Positions 52,245 through 61,655 are shown, counted from the stretch's first letter. The stretch: 64,000 nt of DNA from Candidatus Manganitrophus noduliformans (GCF_012184425.1 NZ_VTOW01000001.1:992001-1056000); one strand, 5' to 3'. Program-made: numbers and translations. The notes: generated by a model from the letters alone, not told the origin.

Positions 52245-53066
52245 ATGGAAAATTTAGGCGAGTTCCTTCGGCAACAAAGGGAAGGTAAAAACATTTCAAT
52301 AGAGGAGTTGGCGACCCGGACACGCATCGGGGTCCGGTTTATCAAGCTGATCGAAGAGAACCAATTCGACCAGCTTCCCAACCCGGTCTCGGCCAAGGGG
52401 TTTTTGAGAAGCTACGCCCGCTGCCTCGGTCTTGAGGAAGCGCCCATTCTGAGCCGGTTTTCGCAGACCGTTCAGTCGCCGGAGACCTCGGCTGCAAGCG
52501 GCTCGGAGGAGAAGGTTCCTTCCTACATTCAGAGAAAGCAACCCGATCGCCTTCCCTTTCCTCTTTGGGCCGCCCTTGCGGTGGTCGGCGTGATCGTTTT
52601 CTTCCTTGTGCTTGCTTTTTTAATGCCGAAGAACAAAGAGGCCGCGCTCCCTCCGCCGCCCGAAGAGATCCTCTCCGACGAGCCGGTTCCCCCGGAGCCG
52701 TCGCCGATTCCTCCGCCCCCGGAGGGTGGAGGGGCCTCCTCCTTTGAACCTCCTTCGCCCCTTTCACCCGCTCCAACCCTCTCTTCGGCCGCCGATCCCT
52801 CGCCACCCTCGCAGGAGTCCTTTATCCCGTTGGTTCTTCTGATTGAGGCGGTGGAGCCGTCATGGATCCATGCCACCCTCGATGGGACCGAGATCAAAGA
52901 GGCCCTTCTCCAGGCGGGTGAGAGCGTTCGATGGGAAGCCAAAGAGAAATTCGCTCTTACGGTCGGAAACGCCGGGGGGGTCCGTCTCTTTCTCGATGGG
53001 CGGGAGCTTGGCTCTCTGGGTCCGAGCGGAAAGGTGGTGAGAAGGGAGATTGTGGCGCAGCGGTAA
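52245..53066 (+). CDS. rodZ: RodZ-like cytoskeletal protein
   Basis: N-terminal helix-turn-helix of the RodZ type (GEFLRQQREGKNISIEELAT to GFLRSYARCLGL), one membrane segment at about 104-125 (LPFPLWAALAVVGVIVFFLVLAFLMP), a long Pro/Glu/Ser-rich linker and a C-terminal DUF4115 domain (about 200-270). Links MreB to the wall-synthesis machinery and shapes the rod. Length fits. The linker is notably Pro-rich. Confidence 0.92.
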   Translation: MENLGEFLRQQREGKNISIEELATRTRIGVRFIKLIEENQFDQLPNPVSAKGFLRSYARCLGLEEAPILSRFSQTVQSPETSAASGSEEKVPSYIQRKQPDRLPFPLWAALAVVGVIVFFLVLAFLMPKNKEAALPPPPEEILSDEPVPPEPSPIPPPPEGGGASSFEPPSPLSPAPTLSSAADPSPPSQESFIPLVLLIEAVEPSWIHATLDGTEIKEALLQAGESVRWEAKEKFALTVGNAGGVRLFLDGRELGSLGPSGKVVRREIVAQR

Positions 53067-53082
53067 AGCGCGCACAAAGGAC

Positions 53083-53111
53083 TTGATTTTCCCGATCCCT
53101 CCGTGTATTAA
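53083..53111 (+). promoter_or_regulatory. Promoter of tRNA-Thr
   Basis: TTGATT (53083-53088), 17-base spacer, TATTAA (53106-53111), 10 bases before the tRNA. Confidence 0.65.
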
Positions 53112-53121
53112 GAAGGGCGAC

Positions 53122-53196
53122 GCCGGCGTAGCTCAGTGGTAGAGCAGCTGATTCGTAATCAGCAGGTCGTCAGTTCAATCCTGACCGCCGGCTCCA
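53122..53196 (+). tRNA. tRNA-Thr (anticodon CGT)
   Basis: 75 bases: acceptor GCCGGCG pairs with CGCCGGC, D arm GCTC...GAGC, anticodon loop TTCGTAA (CGT), T arm GTCAG-TTCAATC-CTGAC, discriminator T and encoded CCA. The 3' half is a likely attachment site, as an integrase gene follows downstream. Confidence 0.96.
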
Positions 53197-53906
53197 GATA
53201 TTTCAAGTAATTACGTTGCTTACGCCAGAATATGGAATAGGAACGGTGACCAAACGGTGACCAGTCGGTCAGATAGGGTTAAGCTCAAGATCCCCCACAG
53301 CTGCCGGGTCGCCACGATCCTGGATCTCCGATCCACCGGGGTTCACGTCTCCGACAATGGAAGGTCGGGATGGACCGAAACAGTCGAAGGTGAGCGCCGA
53401 ACACTCCCGCTCTCTCCGATCTCGGCTTCGACCGGAAGACGCCCACCCTGTCCAAAATTTTTCACCGGGGGGATGATTCGACGAATTTTATCACAGTCGT
53501 TTCGGGTGAACCCCTCTGTTGAGACAAACTGGAATTAGCACACTCATTGTTTAATGGATACTTTCTTTTAGCCCCCCTTTTTCTACTCATGCCTAAAAAC
53601 TCATCGTAGCCCCGGAAAAAGTGTTTCCGGAGCTGACCGTATCACGCCTTTCCATTTTTCTGGGAGATCGGCCCGGGGGTGCCGGTGTGCTGTGTGAAAT
53701 GCGGGTAGTCGTTTTAGCTTACCAACCATTTGCCAGTCCTGAATCTCAAAAGCTTATGCGGCCTGAAGAGGTGGTACCGCAACAGCCCTCAAGTGACTGC
53801 ATCCCATAATGGGATTAGATCAAGAGAGTAATTGCGGAGAAGAAGCCTTATAGGCAATAAAACTCCTTGACCTAGGGGGCGACCTGTTATATCGTAGGCG
53901 GAATAT
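53197..53906. other. Island left end, no convincing gene
   Basis: 710 bases with no coding feature I would support. Short frames (for example 53257-53538) lack a clear start site and motif. The sequence just after the tRNA is AT-rich and may hold the left core site. It probably also holds the promoter of the integrase. Confidence 0.45.
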
Positions 53907-54968
53907 TTGAGCACTAATCCCCTGGGCCTTGATCCGATGAAAGAAGACACACCCGGGTTTAATGGATCAAACAGCGCGCTCGCCGAAGACGATCCGGAGA
54001 TTCTTTCCGGCCGGCGGCCACCTCTTAAAGGGCAGGACCTCTCCGACAACGTCTATATCTGGCTCCTTGAGAAGGAAGGGGTTTTCGCGAAGCCGACAAT
54101 TGAGACTTACCGCTATGCCCTCTCCCAATTCATCTCCTTCTGGGACCAACACAAACGACCAGGATTAACCCCTCTTTTTATTCGACAATACGCCCGGGAG
54201 CTCGATCGCTTTCGGAAGCTCTCGCCGGCGACGGTCCAGGTTTTCCTCTCCGCGCTGCGCTCTTTCTTATCGTGGGGGGTGGAGCAGGGGTGGTTGCTGA
54301 GCAATCCGGCCGTCCAGGTAAAGCTGCCGAAGATCTCCAGGAGGTACCGAAGGGATTCCCTGACGCATGAGGAGAGCGAGCAGCTCCTCGGAATGGTCGA
54401 GCGAGTGAAAGATGTTCGAGGCCTCAGAGATTACCTCCTGGTCGCCTTGGCGGTCCGGATCGGGCTGCGTGAGAATGAGATGCACCTCGCGGACATAGGG
54501 GATTACTCCAGACGCGGAGGGATCGGAATCCTTTATCTTTTAAGGAAAGGTCGACGGGCGAAGGACCTCTCGGTCGTTTTGGTGGAGGACCTGGCCGATT
54601 CGGTCGATCTCTATTATCGGCTTCGTGGAAAGCAGAAGGCGACCGATCCGCTCTTCTTCTCCGAACGACCCGATCGGAAGGGCGCCCGGCTGTCGGTCCG
54701 GGGGATCCGGGCGATCATATCCTCCTATATGAAGAAGGCGGGGATCGAACGACCGCATGTGAGTCCCCACTCCGCGCGGCACCACGCCGCCACGAATGCA
54801 TTGTTAAACGGGGCCACCCTTAAAGACGTTCAGGAAATGCTCGGTCATGCAACAATTGCTACGACGGAGAATTATATCCATATGTCTAAAAGATTGAACG
54901 ATGGCGCGGAGCATCACGTCCAGATTGGCAAAAAGGCGGATCTGTCGGCGGTCACGCCGCCGGAATAG
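53907..54968 (+). CDS. Tyrosine recombinase/integrase
   Basis: 354 codons. N-terminal SAM-like core-binding domain (about 55-145) and C-terminal catalytic domain with the RKHRHY set: Arg in VRIGLRENEM, Lys in LRKGRRAK, His and Arg in PHSARHHAAT, His in MLGHATIATT and the nucleophile Tyr in ENYIH. Probably the integrase of the island, inserting at tRNA-Thr. TTG start 53907 with AGGCGG upstream; ATG 53937 is another option. Confidence 0.93.
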   Translation: MSTNPLGLDPMKEDTPGFNGSNSALAEDDPEILSGRRPPLKGQDLSDNVYIWLLEKEGVFAKPTIETYRYALSQFISFWDQHKRPGLTPLFIRQYARELDRFRKLSPATVQVFLSALRSFLSWGVEQGWLLSNPAVQVKLPKISRRYRRDSLTHEESEQLLGMVERVKDVRGLRDYLLVALAVRIGLRENEMHLADIGDYSRRGGIGILYLLRKGRRAKDLSVVLVEDLADSVDLYYRLRGKQKATDPLFFSERPDRKGARLSVRGIRAIISSYMKKAGIERPHVSPHSARHHAATNALLNGATLKDVQEMLGHATIATTENYIHMSKRLNDGAEHHVQIGKKADLSAVTPPE

Positions 54969-55040
54969 AAAAAGGATGGAACGAAATGGAGACAAACTGT
55001 CGTATCCTCTTTGGATAGTAAAGAATCTGAGGAGGGAACC

Positions 55041-56246
55041 ATGGAAAATGTCACCGAAAACGTAAGCTTACATTTTGCCCAGCAAGAGGATCTTGACCCG
55101 CACTGTTATCCACGGCTCGATAACCTATCGGCCGCATTCGTTTGGCAATTTTTGCCGGTTCCAAAAAGTCCCATCTCACCTCCGGAATTTATATTTGTGC
55201 CCGTACGGCATCCTCGGAGGTGGGATGAGGAAGATATGGAGCAAGAGCTGGCGATCGCAGAATGGAACTCGGCCTGGGAGGCAGGACCGCTTCGCCTAGC
55301 ACTGTTCGCCGAGAAGCTGCCAAAATCGCTTCAATGGCTCATAGACTATGAGAATCAGAACCTGTGTCTTATACCGGGGGGCAGCTGGCACGGCTACGAA
55401 GCATATGCGCCTCTCTTTCATCTTCTGCCCAGAAGGGTCCTTGCTCATTACCGTCTTCCCCTGCTGAAAAGAGGACTCTGGCCGATCTGGATGGCTCATC
55501 AAACGATTGATCGGGTTCTACCAAAAGACTTCAAGTGCCGTCTTTCCCAAGCGTTTGCCTATTATATCTGGCCACTAATGAATTCAGGATCCAAGAGTTC
55601 TGCATTCAGTAGAGCGGATTCTCTTCGTCTTCTTGCGCACAATCTTGATTTCTGGCTTCCTTATATCGATATTGTTGCGCAATCTCGCATGAAATCGCTT
55701 GGTCGCGTGAGAGCCGAAGATAAAAAACAAGCGACGTTACTTAGAAAATTAAAATCTGAGGCATCTTCCGATTACATCCCGTCTAGACCGCTCCACGGGG
55801 GAAGTGTTTGGTATGGAGAGGAAGAAGCATGGGAAGCCACTAAAGAATTGATTCATGCAGCGGATCGGTTTGGAAAGCTGAGAAACATAATCGATGCGAT
55901 TCGATCCCACAGAGTTGAGGAGGACTTTTCATCACATTGGTCTTACGCACGTGAAGACTTTGAAAGAAAGCTCTACCATAAGCGATCAAAGGTAAAGGTC
56001 ACATTCGTGGAGTTGGATGACACAATCCCGGTACATGGACCAGAATCCGAAGTGCATGAGAATCTTCTCTGGGAAGATTTTCTGGCGGTTTTCGATCCGA
56101 AGGAGAGAAGGATCATAGTATGTCTGCGCAATGGCATTACTAAAATAGGTGAGATCGGACGAATTCTGGGTTATGCGAACCACAGCCCTGTCTCAAAAGC
56201 ACTTTCTCGCATACGACGAAAAGCAAGATCGTTTCTTGATCAGTGA
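55041..56246 (+). CDS. Helix-turn-helix protein of unknown role (sigma-4-like end)
   Basis: 401 residues, no known enzymatic motif. The C-terminal ~55 residues (ERRIIVCLRNGITKIGEIGRILGYANHSPVSKALSRIRRKARSFL) form a region-4-like or LuxR/sigma-type helix-turn-helix, so DNA binding is likely. The rest has Trp and Tyr-rich stretches without clear homology. The ATG at 55041 has GAGGAGG 6-8 bases upstream; an upstream frame from 55011 is less good. It sits between the integrase and the Argonaute pair, so it may regulate the island or act with the defence genes. Confidence 0.7.
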   Translation: MENVTENVSLHFAQQEDLDPHCYPRLDNLSAAFVWQFLPVPKSPISPPEFIFVPVRHPRRWDEEDMEQELAIAEWNSAWEAGPLRLALFAEKLPKSLQWLIDYENQNLCLIPGGSWHGYEAYAPLFHLLPRRVLAHYRLPLLKRGLWPIWMAHQTIDRVLPKDFKCRLSQAFAYYIWPLMNSGSKSSAFSRADSLRLLAHNLDFWLPYIDIVAQSRMKSLGRVRAEDKKQATLLRKLKSEASSDYIPSRPLHGGSVWYGEEEAWEATKELIHAADRFGKLRNIIDAIRSHRVEEDFSSHWSYAREDFERKLYHKRSKVKVTFVELDDTIPVHGPESEVHENLLWEDFLAVFDPKERRIIVCLRNGITKIGEIGRILGYANHSPVSKALSRIRRKARSFLDQ

Positions 56247-56393
56247 TAGTCTATAACTGTAAATAAAACATTTTTCAAAGGCTACAGTAATAAGACAAAA
56301 TGAAACTAATTTTTTACGGCGGCCTAAAATTGTTGAAAGACTCATCTGGGCAAATTAGAAGAAGACAACGAAGAAAGCTGTAAACTCAACTCT

Positions 56394-57773
56394 ATGGATA
56401 GGATGTCTTCCACTCGTCAGTCTCATAAGGGCAAGACACTTTCAAGACAAGGAGTGCTTGGCCAAAAAGGGATAAACTTAATCGAGGGCATTGTCTTGGA
56501 GATGGCATCAAGATGGACTCCAAGCGGCCCAAACGAAGTAGGCATTGATGGATATATCGAGCTATTTGACCCCGGAAACGGTGCTCCGCTTGGGCGAACG
56601 CTCGCGGTCCAAAGCAAAGCTGTCTCCGATTTTCTGAATGATTCGCCGGATACCTTCGACTATTGGTGTGATCGGCGAGATCTTGACTATTGGCTCCAAG
56701 GGAATGCCCCCGTTATTCTTATCATATCTCGACCTGCGTCGGATGAAGCATATTGGGTATCGATCAAAGATTACTTTTCGGATCCTGAGCATAAAAACTC
56801 CACTAAAATTACTTTCCTCAAGAAGACACAGCGGTTCACATCCGACAGCCATCGCAGCCTTCTCGAGATAGGACGCTCCCCTGAGATCGGATTGTATCTG
56901 GCCCCGGTTCCACGTGGAGAGCGCCTGCATTCAAACCTGCTTCTCTTAGAGAACTGTCCCGCAAAAATCTATGTCGCCTCCACAGATCTTCGAAAACCAC
57001 GGGAAATCTGGACCAAACTTCACCAAACGGGCCATGAGACTGACGGTGCCTGGCTTCTAAGAGATAAGCGACTGATAGCTTTTCACGATCTTTCCGAAAT
57101 GCCTTGGTCAACGGTGTGTGATTTAGGAACACTCGAAGATTTTGATACAGCAGAATGGTCAGATTCTGAAGATATCGATCGGCGTCGACAATTTACTCAA
57201 TTACTTAATCAGACTCTCCGGGCACACTTGTATCCAAGTGTGCGTTATTGGCCTGACGAAGACTGCTACGCCTACGCACGCACGATAGACGAAGGACCAT
57301 TAAAACTTCCGTACAGGTCACTGAAACGAAAAAGTGACATCTCCGTTGTATCAAGATTTAAAACGACCACTCGGGATGGAAGAACCCTTCAATGGCTGCG
57401 CCATCTTGCCTTCCGTGGGCAATTCCGCCGCCTTGGGGAGCAGTGGTATTTGGAAATTACTCCGACTTACCGTTTCACGCGTGATGGTCACTATTTGGCC
57501 CGCCTGCACGAGGACTGGTTAAAAGGAATTAAAAGGCTTGAAGGCAACCGCGCAGTCTTAAGTGTCCTACTCTTCTGGGCGGACTACCTTCGCCCTCGAA
57601 CGGATCTTTTTGAGGATCGAGATGCTCCACTTCGTTTTGGAAAGCTCCTTGGTTTTGAGATGGAAGTTGGAATTAATGATAAACAATGGCTCTCACATGA
57701 CCCGAAAGGGAAATTTGAGGAGATTCCTATCACTGAGGAGTTGTTCCTTCCGAACCTTGATTTAGAGATATAG
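56394..57773 (+). CDS. DUF4365-APAZ nuclease of a SPARDA-like short Argonaute system
   Basis: 459 residues. The N-terminal part matches the DUF4365 PD-(D/E)XK nuclease fold: Asp52 in VGIDGYIEL and the QxK motif VQSKA (73-77). The C-terminal part (about 185-455) resembles the APAZ domain that sits beside short Argonautes (for example RLGEQWYLEITPTYRF). In characterised SPARDA systems this effector cuts DNA and RNA indiscriminately once the guided Argonaute partner finds a target. The stop codon is 2 bases before the ATG of the Argonaute gene, so they form one unit. Confidence 0.85.
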   Translation: MDRMSSTRQSHKGKTLSRQGVLGQKGINLIEGIVLEMASRWTPSGPNEVGIDGYIELFDPGNGAPLGRTLAVQSKAVSDFLNDSPDTFDYWCDRRDLDYWLQGNAPVILIISRPASDEAYWVSIKDYFSDPEHKNSTKITFLKKTQRFTSDSHRSLLEIGRSPEIGLYLAPVPRGERLHSNLLLLENCPAKIYVASTDLRKPREIWTKLHQTGHETDGAWLLRDKRLIAFHDLSEMPWSTVCDLGTLEDFDTAEWSDSEDIDRRRQFTQLLNQTLRAHLYPSVRYWPDEDCYAYARTIDEGPLKLPYRSLKRKSDISVVSRFKTTTRDGRTLQWLRHLAFRGQFRRLGEQWYLEITPTYRFTRDGHYLARLHEDWLKGIKRLEGNRAVLSVLLFWADYLRPRTDLFEDRDAPLRFGKLLGFEMEVGINDKQWLSHDPKGKFEEIPITEELFLPNLDLEI

Positions 57774-57775
57774 TG

Positions 57776-59251
57776 ATGAAAATATCTTTTTTCCCTGAAC
57801 CGGAGTTGGAATTCGCGAACGGCAGAACCCACGTAGATGTCCGCTTTGGAATCATGCAGCATGGCCCTCTTGATCGGGGGACTCCACTTGCGCCTTCTCA
57901 ACTGAAAGTCGGATTCATCGGAACAGATGAGACCATTGACGGCGTGCGCTCCTGGCTGCTCCGTTCGAGAAATGGAATTCCGGCAAAAAATAGTAAGTTA
58001 TCGAATCTCTTTCCCCCTTTTCCTGGTTTTTCTGAAAATTCATGTTTTGGCGCTTCGCTCATATTCCACGAGCGGTGGTGCGCATCAATTCACAAACGGG
58101 AAATTGACGGCGTAGTGACCAACGCCAAATCAAACGAAGCGGTTCAGGATGCGGCCGATCTTTTCCTGGATTATGCAAAAGATTTGACTCAGCAAGGGGG
58201 GCCAATGGTGCTGATCTGTGCTCCTCCACGAGAACTTCTTGCTGCTTTGGAAAGTAAGATTGCAGGGCGGCCCGACGCGATCGATGAAGAGTTGGATGAA
58301 GGATCTGATCCTCCAGCTATTAAGAAGAGTCTCTCTCAGCCATACTTTCATGACGTTCTCAAGGCGCGTGGCATGATTTTGGGCATTCCAATTCAGATGG
58401 TTCGACCTGACACGTATTCCGCCATTAAAATTAAAAGAAAAAAGAAAAATACGGAGCAAATCCGTCCACTTCAGGACGAGGCCACCCGAGCGTGGAATTT
58501 TCATACCGCTCTCTACTATAAGGCAGGTGGAATCCCATGGAGGTGTGTTAGGGACTCCACGGAGTTAACCGCTTGTTATGTCGGTGTAAGCTTTTACAAG
58601 TCGCTGGATGGTGGACGGCTTCTGACGAGTGTCGCGCAGGTTTTTAATGAGCGTGGAGAGGGTGTAATTGTCAAAGGTGGGGAAGCAGTTATTGAAAAAG
58701 ATGATAGGCAACCGCATCTCTCGGCAGAGGATGCAAATTCACTTCTCAGGCAAGCGATTCAAACTTACAGGAGGGAACACAAGAATTTTCCCGCACGTTT
58801 AGTAATTCATAAGACGTCTAAATTCAGCGCCGCGGAGGTTGAAGGGTTTCAAAATGCCGCAGCAGAGGAACGGATCGATACTCTCGAGTTGCTGAGCGTG
58901 AGACGGTCACTGTCACGCTTATTTAGAGAAGGCACGTATCCACCTCTGAGAGGAACCTTTCTTGAGATGGATGATGTAAGTGGATTAATATATCTGCGGG
59001 GTAGTGTAAATTTCTTTGAGACCTATCCAGGTATGTATGTTCCTCGGCCCCTGGAGTTTTCAATAGCAGAAACGGAACTTTCGCCGCAGAGACACGCGCA
59101 AGAGATTTTATCCCTGTCTAAATTGAATTGGAATAATACCCAGTTCGACGGTGGGGAGCCGATTACGGTTCGCGCGGCGCGCCGCGTAGGGGAGATTCTA
59201 AAATGTATCCGAGAAGAAGAAGTAAAGCCGAGCTTTCGCTTTTTCATGTAA
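57776..59251 (+). CDS. Short prokaryotic Argonaute (MID-PIWI, catalytically inactive)
   Basis: About 491 residues with MID and PIWI domains and no N or PAZ domains. Short-Ago markers: LKARGMILGIPIQMV, ALYYKAGGIPW (MID-PIWI join) and the end NWNNTQFDGGEPITV. The first catalytic aspartate of the PIWI tetrad is replaced (VGVSFYKS), so it is a guide-loaded sensor rather than a slicer. Paired with the DUF4365-APAZ gene, as in SPARDA. It should bind small RNA guides and activate the nuclease when a matching target DNA appears. Start taken at ATG 57776; the frame is open at GTG 57773 as well. Confidence 0.87.
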   Translation: MKISFFPEPELEFANGRTHVDVRFGIMQHGPLDRGTPLAPSQLKVGFIGTDETIDGVRSWLLRSRNGIPAKNSKLSNLFPPFPGFSENSCFGASLIFHERWCASIHKREIDGVVTNAKSNEAVQDAADLFLDYAKDLTQQGGPMVLICAPPRELLAALESKIAGRPDAIDEELDEGSDPPAIKKSLSQPYFHDVLKARGMILGIPIQMVRPDTYSAIKIKRKKKNTEQIRPLQDEATRAWNFHTALYYKAGGIPWRCVRDSTELTACYVGVSFYKSLDGGRLLTSVAQVFNERGEGVIVKGGEAVIEKDDRQPHLSAEDANSLLRQAIQTYRREHKNFPARLVIHKTSKFSAAEVEGFQNAAAEERIDTLELLSVRRSLSRLFREGTYPPLRGTFLEMDDVSGLIYLRGSVNFFETYPGMYVPRPLEFSIAETELSPQRHAQEILSLSKLNWNNTQFDGGEPITVRAARRVGEILKCIREEEVKPSFRFFM

Positions 59252-59385
59252 GGCGATATTGGGATCCGAAAACGATTTAAATAGCTTGCCAGGCGGAGGT
59301 TTCTATCCCAGCGGGTGAGGGGTCCCGTCCAGGTAACCCTCTCAACGAGTATGTCTGATCCATTCGGAATGGGGCGGTTTCAATA

Positions 59386-59747
59386 ATGAGCAGCTACTAC
59401 GATTTCCTTCTATCCCTTTTGAAAGAGCTGGGAGCTTGAGAAGTTTTTCAGTGAAGCCTTGCGACGTTTAAAAGAAGATAACTTACCGAAGAAGATAGGA
59501 ACAAGATAATCAGAATAGCAGAAGGCACCCAATCCAGTGAAAATATAGAGCTCTGTAACAAATTACAATTGAATCTGAATGTTATCCCTAAGGTGATTGA
59601 ATACAGAGTTTTCATGGACGAACCAACACTACCGCAAATCTGACCGGGTATGTTACCGGGAGTTTAAGAAGAGAAAACGAGATTTTAGAAAATCTAGACA
59701 TCGATGTTGAAGTGATGAGTGCTTTAAGAGATTTCTTGGAGGGATAA
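59386..59747 (+). pseudogene. Degraded coding remnants
   Basis: Short coherent pieces of peptide in different frames (MSSYYDFLLSLLKELGA, then ELEKFFSEALRRLKEDNLPK, later RRENEILENLDIDVEVMSALRDFLEG) with stops and frameshifts between them. They look like a decayed small acidic protein gene, possibly a regulator or toxin-antitoxin partner. The pieces are too short to name. The rest of the 582-base stretch holds nothing I can identify. Confidence 0.35.
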
Positions 59748-59833
59748 TTTCGAAATGTCGGCAGTGGCATAGTTAAGTAGGCGCCAGAGGTGTATCTGAG
59801 TTTAGAAAGGCAGGAGTAATCAGGAATAAGGCT

Positions 59834-60340
59834 TTGGACGACATTTTCTCAAAACCATTTAGTAAATATGGTCTGAACGATTTTCGAATGTTGCGTATGG
59901 TTCTATCACCATCTCATTGGCAAATGTGCCGGCTTCCTGTTACCTTGAAATGGCGTGCAGTGAAATTTGAACCAGCCAATGTGAACCGAGTGCCTGAAAA
60001 AGCAAAAGGAATATACACATTTGTCGTGAAGCCTGGCATCGCCAATCATCCGAGTTGCTCATATCTTATGTACGTGGGAAAGGCTGAGAAACAGGTCCTT
60101 CGCTTGAGGTTTTCACAATACTTCACAGAGAAGGCCAAGGGTGAATTATCTCGCAGACCGCATGTCACAGAAATGTTGTTGAAGTGGAGTGATTTTCTGT
60201 GGTTCTACTATGCGGAAATCGCTGACACGACAATGATCAAACAAGTGGAGGAGGAGCTTCTTGCGGCATATCTTCCTCCGACAAACCGGACTTACCCAAG
60301 TAAAATAAGGCGCGCGGTCGCTAAACTGTTCGCACATTGA
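59834..60340 (+). CDS. GIY-YIG nuclease-fold protein
   Basis: 168 residues with the fold's hallmark GIYTFVV and later MYVGKA, then an Arg (LRLRFSQYF) and a Glu-Asn end (VEEELLAAYLPPTNRTY) in the order expected for the catalytic set. It starts with TTG 59834 and a weak AGGAAT-type ribosome-binding site; a later ATG 59888 would remove little. It lies 12 bases before the DndB-like gene, on the same strand. A cleavage or modification-sensing role beside Dnd is likely, but the target is unknown. Confidence 0.72.
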   Translation: MDDIFSKPFSKYGLNDFRMLRMVLSPSHWQMCRLPVTLKWRAVKFEPANVNRVPEKAKGIYTFVVKPGIANHPSCSYLMYVGKAEKQVLRLRFSQYFTEKAKGELSRRPHVTEMLLKWSDFLWFYYAEIADTTMIKQVEEELLAAYLPPTNRTYPSKIRRAVAKLFAH

Positions 60341-60351
60341 GAAGAGAATAA

Positions 60352-61596
60352 ATGATGAACGATTCCCCGTCAAATTTGTTTCCCGCTCTTCGCGCCAAAA
60401 TGGGTGACCGCTGGTACTATGTAACGACATTTACTCTGAGTGAAGTCGCGCAATGGATCAAACCTGTAGATCAGATTCATGAACGAAAAGAACTCAAAAC
60501 GTGGATTCAAAGAGTGTTACGCTCGGAGCGCAAAGAAGAGATTGCCACCTACCTTCTTAACCAGGAGCAGCGATTCTTCAATGCAATTGTTGTTGGAATA
60601 TATGGGGGTGACCCCGAGTGGCTTCCTGTTGAGGTGGGCGACAGCCCAACTTTGAAGGAGATCAAACTGGGTCAAAGACAATCTACGGCATTCGGATTCC
60701 TGCAGCTTTCAGGTAACGAGGAGATTTTCGCGATTGATGGCCAGCACAGGGTCGAGGGAATAAGGCAGGCATTAAGTGAGAACGAAGCGCTAAAGGATGA
60801 TGAATTGACCGTCATATTTGTTGCTCACAAAAGCACTGTTGAAGGGCGGGAGCGAACCAGACGGCTGTTCACCACACTGAATAAATATGCAAAACCAGTT
60901 TCTCCGGCTGAGTTGATTGCGCTGAACGACGATGATGCTTTCGCGATCGTTACGCGACGGTTAATCGAATCTTACCAGGGACTTCAGAGTGAATTCGTGC
61001 CACTCGTTCCAACAGCGAACATACCAGCAGGGAATGAAACCGCCTTTACCACTGTGATCTCCCTCTATGAATTAGTGAAAACGATCTCTATTCCGGCAGG
61101 CAGCAAAGAACGGAAGCTTCTCGAAAAAGGACCTCCGAACTGGGCTCGTGTAGATGAAATTTATGATACGGTCGTTCTATTTTGGGATGCCGTTCAGACC
61201 CATGTTCCTCCTGTAAGAAAAGTGTTCCGGTCGCTGCCAGACAAGAAATTAGCGGCAGATTTTCGAATTGAGACCGGTGGTCACTTGATGTTCCGCTCTG
61301 CTGGATTGCAGGGGTTTGCACGAGCGGCTCGGGCTTTGGTAGACCACGGGGAAAAGCTTCAGGTTGCTGTGAGGAGATTGGCTGATTGTCCGCTTGATCT
61401 CTCCGCCAAACCCTGGATCGGCGTATTGTGGAATCCCTCAGCAATGACAATGATTGTGAAAAACAAAAAACTTGTGGTGAACTTATTCTTGCACATGGTT
61501 GGCGAGAAACCAGTCCCTAGTAACTACGATCTTCTCGCTCAGTATCGCAGAGCCACAGGAATTGATAACGAGCGTCTACCTAGACGCCATTCGTAG
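60352..61596 (+). CDS. dndB: DndB-like DGQHR-domain protein
   Basis: 414 residues with DGQHRVEGIRQAL (129-141) and the second conserved stretch RRLFTTLNKYAKPVSPAEL, the marks of DndB/DGQHR proteins. DndB represses or tunes the Dnd phosphorothioation genes and may bind DNA or nucleotides. Here it is not in the dndC-D-E operon but convergent with it, next to a GIY-YIG gene. The ATG is followed by a second ATG codon; GAGAAG lies upstream. Confidence 0.82.
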   Translation: MMNDSPSNLFPALRAKMGDRWYYVTTFTLSEVAQWIKPVDQIHERKELKTWIQRVLRSERKEEIATYLLNQEQRFFNAIVVGIYGGDPEWLPVEVGDSPTLKEIKLGQRQSTAFGFLQLSGNEEIFAIDGQHRVEGIRQALSENEALKDDELTVIFVAHKSTVEGRERTRRLFTTLNKYAKPVSPAELIALNDDDAFAIVTRRLIESYQGLQSEFVPLVPTANIPAGNETAFTTVISLYELVKTISIPAGSKERKLLEKGPPNWARVDEIYDTVVLFWDAVQTHVPPVRKVFRSLPDKKLAADFRIETGGHLMFRSAGLQGFARAARALVDHGEKLQVAVRRLADCPLDLSAKPWIGVLWNPSAMTMIVKNKKLVVNLFLHMVGEKPVPSNYDLLAQYRRATGIDNERLPRRHS

Positions 61597-61613
61597 GATG
61601 TTCCAGTAATACT

Positions 61614-61628
61614 AACTGCATCGCAGTT
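61614..61628 (+). terminator. Small hairpin between dndB-like and dndE
   Basis: AACTGC (61614-61619) pairs with GCAGTT (61623-61628) around a three-base loop, followed by TGCTTTCT. Weak for a terminator, but it lies in the convergent gap between the two transcripts. Confidence 0.3.
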
Positions 61629-61655
61629 TGCTTTCTGGAGTTTCTCGAGGCGGCA

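Noticed and set aside
53257-53538. 93-codon frame after tRNA-Thr
   Set aside because: No recognisable fold and poor start context; likely chance frame or remnant.
57776-59251. Catalytically active Argonaute
   Set aside because: The PIWI first aspartate is replaced, and the protein lacks PAZ and N domains; it fits the short inactive class.
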